Part shown: positions 60,011 through 64,000 of the stretch, in pieces
Layout of the letters: the number at the start of each line of letters is the position of its first letter
How positions within the stretch are numbered: position 1 is the first letter of the stretch
Assembly: GCF_023544445.1 (NCBI RefSeq)
Contig: NZ_JALPVJ010000031.1
Location: 1-64,000 of the forward strand
Reading direction: 5' to 3'
DNA from: Actinoplanes sp. M2I2
GTDB taxonomy: Bacteria > Actinomycetota > Actinomycetes > Mycobacteriales > Micromonosporaceae
DNA length: 64,000 nt
Notes under the pieces: generated by a model
What the model was told of the DNA's origin: nothing
Database searches by the model: none
The model's input: only the letters and a program-made list of their open reading frames with translations
Position numbers and translations under genes: made by a program

Positions 60011-60131
60011 GTCGTCAACTTACTGCTACTTGTGCATCTGTGGCTGTTGATCTGAGTCTCACTTCGGCGCGGCGAAAACGCCGGACATGGCAGGGCAGAC
60101 CGCGCGCGCCGTTTGTTCTACCCTGCACCGC

Positions 60132-61328
60132 ATGGCGCTGATCGAGCGATTCGCGGACCTTGTGGTGCGGGGCGGCATCAACGTTCAGCCCGGTCAGGGC
60201 GTGGTTCTGCACACCGGCACGGCCCATGTCGAGATCGCCCGGGCGGTCACCGAGGCGGCGTACGCGGCCGGGGCGGCCTGGGTCGAGCCGATCTGGAGCG
60301 ACGGGCCGATGCGCCGCTCGGCTGTGACCCATTCGAGTGTCGAACAGCTTTCCGCCGTACGCCCGTGGGCCCTCACCCGGATCGCGGAGTGGCGCGAGGC
60401 CGGCGCGGCGTGGATCAGGCTGCTCGGCGAGGCCGACCCGCACCTGCTCGACGGGCTCGATCCGGCCCGGGTGGCCGCGTACCCGGCCGAGGAGTCGCAG
60501 GCGATGCGCCGGGCGATCTTCGGGGGCATGCGCTGGACGGTGGTCGGGGCGCCCAACCCGGGCTGGGCGCGGCAGGTGTTCGGCGAGCCCGACGTCGAGC
60601 GGCTGTGGCAGGTGGTCGGCACGGCGATGCGGCTCGACCTCGACGACCCGGTGGCCGCCTGGCAGCAGCGGGCCGAGATGCTGGCCGAGCGGGGGCGGCG
60701 GCTGGACGAGCTGGAGCTGACCGAGCTGCGGTACGTCGGCGAGGGCACCGACCTGACCGTGGGGCTGCTCCCGGGCACCCGGTGGACGGGCGGCGGGGTG
60801 GTCGACGACGCCGGCATCCCCTACCTGCCCAACATCCCGACCGAGGAGGTCTTCACCAGCCCCGACCGCACCCGCGCCGACGGTGTGCTGCGGATGACCC
60901 GGCCGGTGGTGATCAGCGGTCAGGTGGTCACCGGGCTGCGGGTGACGCTGGCCGGCGGGCGCATCACCGAGGTGTCGGCCGACGAGGGCGCCGACGTGGT
61001 GCGCGCCCATCTCGAGACCGACGAGGGCGCGCGCCACCTGGGCGAGGTCGCGCTCGTCGACAAGGACAGCCGGATAGCCCGGGCCGGCGTCGTCTTCCAC
61101 AACATGCTCTTCGACGAGAACGCGGCCTGCCATGTGGCCTGGGGTCAGAGCTTCCCGTTCGCCGTCGCCGGGGGCGCCTCGATGACCGAGCAGCAGCGCG
61201 TCGGCCTGGGGCTGAACATGTCAAGCGTGCACACCGACGTGGTGATCGGCGGCGAGGGCATCTCGGTCGTCGGCCGCGGGCCGCGCGGGAGCACCGACCT
61301 CATCCGGAACGACGAATGGGTGCTGTGA
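60132..61328 (+). CDS. Family M29 aminopeptidase
   Basis: A 398-residue metallopeptidase (ATG 60132). VQPGQGVVLHTGTAHVEIARAVTEAAYAAGAAWVEPIWSD at the start and YLPNIPTEEVFTSPDRTRADG contain the catalytic Glu of the thermophilic-type M29 family. Later metal ligands appear in LGEVALVDKDS and in SSVHTDVVIGG. It trims N-terminal residues from peptides, using two metals. The methyltransferase follows after one base. Confidence 0.92.
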   Translation: MALIERFADLVVRGGINVQPGQGVVLHTGTAHVEIARAVTEAAYAAGAAWVEPIWSDGPMRRSAVTHSSVEQLSAVRPWALTRIAEWREAGAAWIRLLGEADPHLLDGLDPARVAAYPAEESQAMRRAIFGGMRWTVVGAPNPGWARQVFGEPDVERLWQVVGTAMRLDLDDPVAAWQQRAEMLAERGRRLDELELTELRYVGEGTDLTVGLLPGTRWTGGGVVDDAGIPYLPNIPTEEVFTSPDRTRADGVLRMTRPVVISGQVVTGLRVTLAGGRITEVSADEGADVVRAHLETDEGARHLGEVALVDKDSRIARAGVVFHNMLFDENAACHVAWGQSFPFAVAGGASMTEQQRVGLGLNMSSVHTDVVIGGEGISVVGRGPRGSTDLIRNDEWVL

Positions 61329-61329
61329 G

Positions 61330-62013
61330 ATGACACCGGCGGCGGCGTACGACGAGATCGCGGACTGGTACGAGAACGACTTCCTGCCGACGACGGGGCC
61401 GGGCGACCCGATCGGCATCCGGCGGCAGCTGGGCGAGCTGCTCGGCGCGGGCAGCGGCCGGTGCCTCGAGGTGGGCTGCGGCACGGGCGTGCACGCGGCT
61501 CAGCTGCGCGACCTCGGGTGGTCGCCGGTGGGGGTCGACCTGTCGGCGGGCATGCTCTCGTACGCCAAGGAACGCCTGCCGATCGCCCGGGCCGACGCGA
61601 CGCGCCTGCCGGTGCGGGACGAGGCCATGCCCGCGGTGGTGGCGATGCTGGTGCACACCGACATGCCGGACTACCCGGCCGTGCTGCGGGAGATCGGCCG
61701 GGTGCTGCGCCCCGGGGGCATCTTTGTCCACGTCGGAGTGCATCCGGCCTTCTGCGGCGGTTTCGCCGACCGCGGCGACCCCGAAGCGGTCGTCATCCGG
61801 CCGGGTTATCTCGACGGTCACTGGACCAAGCAGTCCTGGACGACCCAGGGCGTGCGCAACCGGGTCGGCGCCGCACACTTCCCGCTGCCCGTGTTGTTCC
61901 AGGCCGTGCTCGACGCGGGTCTGACGTTCACCGGCTTCGCCGAGGGCGGCGCCCCGACGCCGACGACCCTGGCCTTCCGGGCCACCAAACCGCTCCCCGG
62001 TGACCGATCGTGA
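61330..62013 (+). CDS. SAM-dependent methyltransferase
   Basis: A 227-residue class I methyltransferase. AYDEIADWYENDF opens it, LEVGCGTGVHAAQLRDLGWSPVGVDLSAGML is the SAM-binding region, and LREIGRVLRPGGIFVHVGVHP follows. The family (Methyltransf_11) acts on many small molecules. Directly downstream of the aminopeptidase (one base), so co-transcribed. Substrate unknown. Confidence 0.88.
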   Translation: MTPAAAYDEIADWYENDFLPTTGPGDPIGIRRQLGELLGAGSGRCLEVGCGTGVHAAQLRDLGWSPVGVDLSAGMLSYAKERLPIARADATRLPVRDEAMPAVVAMLVHTDMPDYPAVLREIGRVLRPGGIFVHVGVHPAFCGGFADRGDPEAVVIRPGYLDGHWTKQSWTTQGVRNRVGAAHFPLPVLFQAVLDAGLTFTGFAEGGAPTPTTLAFRATKPLPGDRS

Positions 62014-62030
62014 TCAAGATCATGTGAGGT

Positions 62031-62159
62031 CTAGATCATGAACAGCATCGCTCCGACACCCATCAGGACCAGCAGCAGGACCACGACGAGAAGGCCCTTT
62101 TCGGCGGCGGCGGCGGTGTCGGCAGGGGTGACGGACTCGGTGATCGGCTCGGCGCTCAT
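62031..62159 (-). CDS. Small membrane protein, 42 residues
   Basis: ATG at 62159 with GGAGGG upstream. SAEPITESVTPADTAAAAEKG leads to one hydrophobic helix LLVVVLLLVLMGVGAMLFMI. A tail-anchored small protein of unknown role. It lies between methyltransferase and phospholipase genes. Confidence 0.6.
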   Translation of the reverse strand: MSAEPITESVTPADTAAAAEKGLLVVVLLLVLMGVGAMLFMI

Positions 62160-62208
62160 GGGCTGATCCCTCCGGGGAGACGACGGACATGCGGCGTGGC
62201 GTAGGTTC

Positions 62209-63786
62209 ATGGGCGTGCCTCTGCCGGACTGGTTCCTCACTGAGGAGGAGCGTGGCAACCCGGACTCCTCCATACCCACCTGGTGCACCGGAAACGCGGT
62301 GGAACCACTGATTCACGGCAAAACATATTTTGACCGTTTGGTAACGGAAGTGGAAAGTCTCCGCGAGGGTGACCACCTCTTCTTCACCGACTGGCGCGGC
62401 GACCCCGACGAGCGGATGCGCGACGACGGCCCGACCATCGTCGAGCTGTTCTCGAACGCGGCCAAGCGCGGCGTCGTCGTGAAGGGTCTGCTCTGGCGTT
62501 CGCACGTCGACAAACTCGCGTACAGCGAGGAGGAGAACCGCAACCTCGGCGACGAGATCCGCGCGGCCGGCGGTGAGGTGCTGCTCGACCAGCGCGTCCG
62601 CCGCGGCGGTTCGCACCACCAGAAACTCGTCGTGCTGCGGCACCCGGGCCGGCCCGAGCTCGACGTCGCCTTCGCGGGCGGCATCGATCTGTGCCACAGC
62701 CGCCGCGACGACGAACGTCACCTGGGCGACCCGCAGGCGGTTGTCATGGCCAAGGCCTACGGGCCGCACCCGCCCTGGCACGACGTGCAGCTCGAGCTGC
62801 GCGGGCCGGTGGTGGGCGTGCTCGACTTCACCTTCCGCGAGCGGTGGAACGAGCCCGACGACCTCGACCAGCACGGTCCGATCTCGACGGTGACCGACAA
62901 GCTCAAGCACGCCGACATGAGCGCCGACCGCCTGCCGCCGCAGCCACCCGACCCGCCCGAGGCCGGGCCGATGGCCGTGCAGACCCTGCGCACCTATCCG
63001 GCGATGCGGCCGCAGTACGACTTCGCGCGCAACGGCGAGCAGACGGTGGCCCGCGGCTACACCAAGGCGATCAAGCGGGCCCGGCGGCTCATCTACCTCG
63101 AGGACCAGTACCTGTGGTCGGCCGAGGTGGCCCGGCTCTTCGCCGACGCGCTGCGGGACAACCCCGAGCTGCACCTCATCGCCGTCGTCCCGCGGTACCC
63201 CGACGTCGACGGCCGGTTCGCGCTGCCGCCCAACCAGGTCGGCCGGGAGAAGGCGATCTCGCTGTGCTCGATGGCCGCGCCCGACCGCGTGCACGTCTTC
63301 GACCTCGAGAACGAGGCCGGCACGCCGATCTACGTGCACGCCAAGGTGTGCATCGCCGACGACGTGTGGTGCAGCGTGGGCAGCGACAACTTCAACCGTC
63401 GTTCGTGGACGCACGACAGCGAGCTGTCCAACGCGATCCTCGACGACACACGCGACGAGCGCGAGCCGCGCGACCCGGCCGGGCTGGGCGACGGCGCCCG
63501 GCGCTTCCCGCGTGAGCTGCGGCTGGCGCTGACCCGCGAGCACCTCGGCCGTGATCTGGACGTCGTCGATCCGGCCGACGCCGTACGGGAGATGACCGAG
63601 GCCGCCGACAAGCTGAAGGCCTGGCACGACGGGGGCCGGCAGGGCACCCGCCCGCCCGGCCGCCTGATGCCTCATCAGACCGAGAAGCTGCCGTGGTATC
63701 AGAGCCTGTGGGCGACTCCGGCCTACCGGCTGATCTACGACCCGGACGGTCGGTCGTGGCGGGACAGGTGGGCTAACCGCTGGTGA
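62209..63786 (+). CDS. Phospholipase D family protein
   Basis: A 525-residue PLD-superfamily enzyme with two HKD-type motifs: SHHQKLVV with the His and Lys at about 137/139, and YVHAKVCIADDVWCSVGSDN with the second His/Lys at 377/379. It belongs to the cardiolipin-synthase-like or phosphodiesterase branch. No signal peptide is clear. Substrate is a phospholipid or other phosphodiester. ATG at 62209; it overlaps the next gene end by 14 bases. Confidence 0.88.
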   Translation: MGVPLPDWFLTEEERGNPDSSIPTWCTGNAVEPLIHGKTYFDRLVTEVESLREGDHLFFTDWRGDPDERMRDDGPTIVELFSNAAKRGVVVKGLLWRSHVDKLAYSEEENRNLGDEIRAAGGEVLLDQRVRRGGSHHQKLVVLRHPGRPELDVAFAGGIDLCHSRRDDERHLGDPQAVVMAKAYGPHPPWHDVQLELRGPVVGVLDFTFRERWNEPDDLDQHGPISTVTDKLKHADMSADRLPPQPPDPPEAGPMAVQTLRTYPAMRPQYDFARNGEQTVARGYTKAIKRARRLIYLEDQYLWSAEVARLFADALRDNPELHLIAVVPRYPDVDGRFALPPNQVGREKAISLCSMAAPDRVHVFDLENEAGTPIYVHAKVCIADDVWCSVGSDNFNRRSWTHDSELSNAILDDTRDEREPRDPAGLGDGARRFPRELRLALTREHLGRDLDVVDPADAVREMTEAADKLKAWHDGGRQGTRPPGRLMPHQTEKLPWYQSLWATPAYRLIYDPDGRSWRDRWANRW

Positions 63787-64000
63787 GCTCCCAGCTCGAC
63801 GGCAGCAGGATCGGGGCGTCCGGGTCCCCGCCCGGTCCGAGGCCGACGCGCCACGCCCCCAACGGCGGCCGCCCGGCCTCGAGCCAGCGGTCGAGGATCG
63901 CCAGCGCGTCGGTGGCGTAGCGATCGGCCTCACCGCCGCCGGCCAGCACGCTGCCGTCGGGCAGGACAATCGCTCCCCCGGTGCGCTCCTCGTCGAGCAG
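63773..64000 (-). CDS. C-terminal part of an unidentified protein (cut by window edge)
   Basis: An open frame of 75 codons to the stop at 63773-63775, entering from the right edge. It reads TGGAIVLPDGSVLAGGGEADRYATDALAILDRWLEAGRPPLGAWRVGLGPGG and ends LPSSWELTSG. The WLEAGRPPLGAWRVGL block recalls the tail of protein-L-isoaspartate methyltransferase-like proteins, but that is weak. It overlaps the PLD gene end by 14 bases. Confidence 0.5.
   Translation of the reverse strand: MLDEERTGGAIVLPDGSVLAGGGEADRYATDALAILDRWLEAGRPPLGAWRVGLGPGGDPDAPILLPSSWELTSG

Noticed and set aside
62011..62022. TGATC-AA-GATCA palindrome at the end of the methyltransferase gene as an operator
   Set aside because: It overlaps a stop codon between convergent genes, where no promoter is expected.

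Overview
This is about 64 kb of chromosome from a very GC-rich actinobacterium. Codons end strongly in G or C, many starts are GTG or TTG, and neighbouring genes often share ATGA or GTGA overlaps. The mix includes an F420-dependent oxidoreductase, DUF1206, DUF3618/DUF4235/holin-like genes, DUF3072, a DUF6401-like gene, a SpoIIE-type phosphatase and an Ap4A-phosphorylase-like HIT protein. It points to Micromonosporaceae, perhaps an Actinoplanes relative. That genus-level guess is inference. I see no rRNA, tRNA, CRISPR array, insertion sequence or prophage. The window looks like ordinary core/accessory chromosome arm.

Layout. 0.1-6.3 kb: HIT hydrolase, ADP-ribosylglycohydrolase, an OmpR-type two-component pair and a secreted metalloprotease-like/FnIII/ricin protein. 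6.3-9.5 kb: adenosine deaminase coupled to a trans-aconitate-type methyltransferase, divergent from an aldo/keto reductase. 9.5-14 kb: cold-shock protein with a long leader, then a leftward block of envelope genes (DUF4235, DUF3618, holin-like, MscS channel, DUF1206, lipoprotein). 14-24 kb: NagZ-like GH3 enzyme, F420 oxidoreductase, short RecQ helicase, an ABC-2 exporter divergent from a DesK/NarL-type pair, and a GH9 cellulase-like lipoprotein. 24-30 kb: a DUF2975/XRE module under a large palindrome, two aldo/keto reductases and several hypotheticals. 30-36 kb: an oxidative neighbourhood (two AraC regulators, SDR, FAD monooxygenase, P450). 36-40 kb: a second NarL-type pair, here co-directional with an ABC-2 exporter. 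40-48 kb: GT4 glycosyltransferase, two SRPBCC proteins, a CrtI-like oxidoreductase, a YihY membrane protein, small unknowns and a second MscS-like protein. 48-54 kb: a PAS/GAF/PP2C/HATPase regulator, VOC proteins and an HTH/Clp-N module. 54-59 kb: an epimerase/enolase-superfamily pair and two MarR-controlled units. 59-64 kb: SEC-C protein, M29 aminopeptidase, methyltransferase, phospholipase D and the end of one more gene.

The most informative signals are regulatory. Four small regulator modules carry clear inverted-repeat operators: DUF2975/XRE, HTH/Clp-N, MarR with an SDR-monooxygenase fusion, and MarR with pirin. Each predicts autoregulation that can be tested by DNA binding. A second theme is tandem repetition at or just beyond stop codons (FAD monooxygenase, VOC protein, MscS-like protein), plus a 14-unit hexamer array inside one gene. 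No wholly new multi-gene system is evident. The best candidates for undescribed biology are the HTH/Clp-N module with twin operators and the SDR-monooxygenase fusion under a triple MarR operator.
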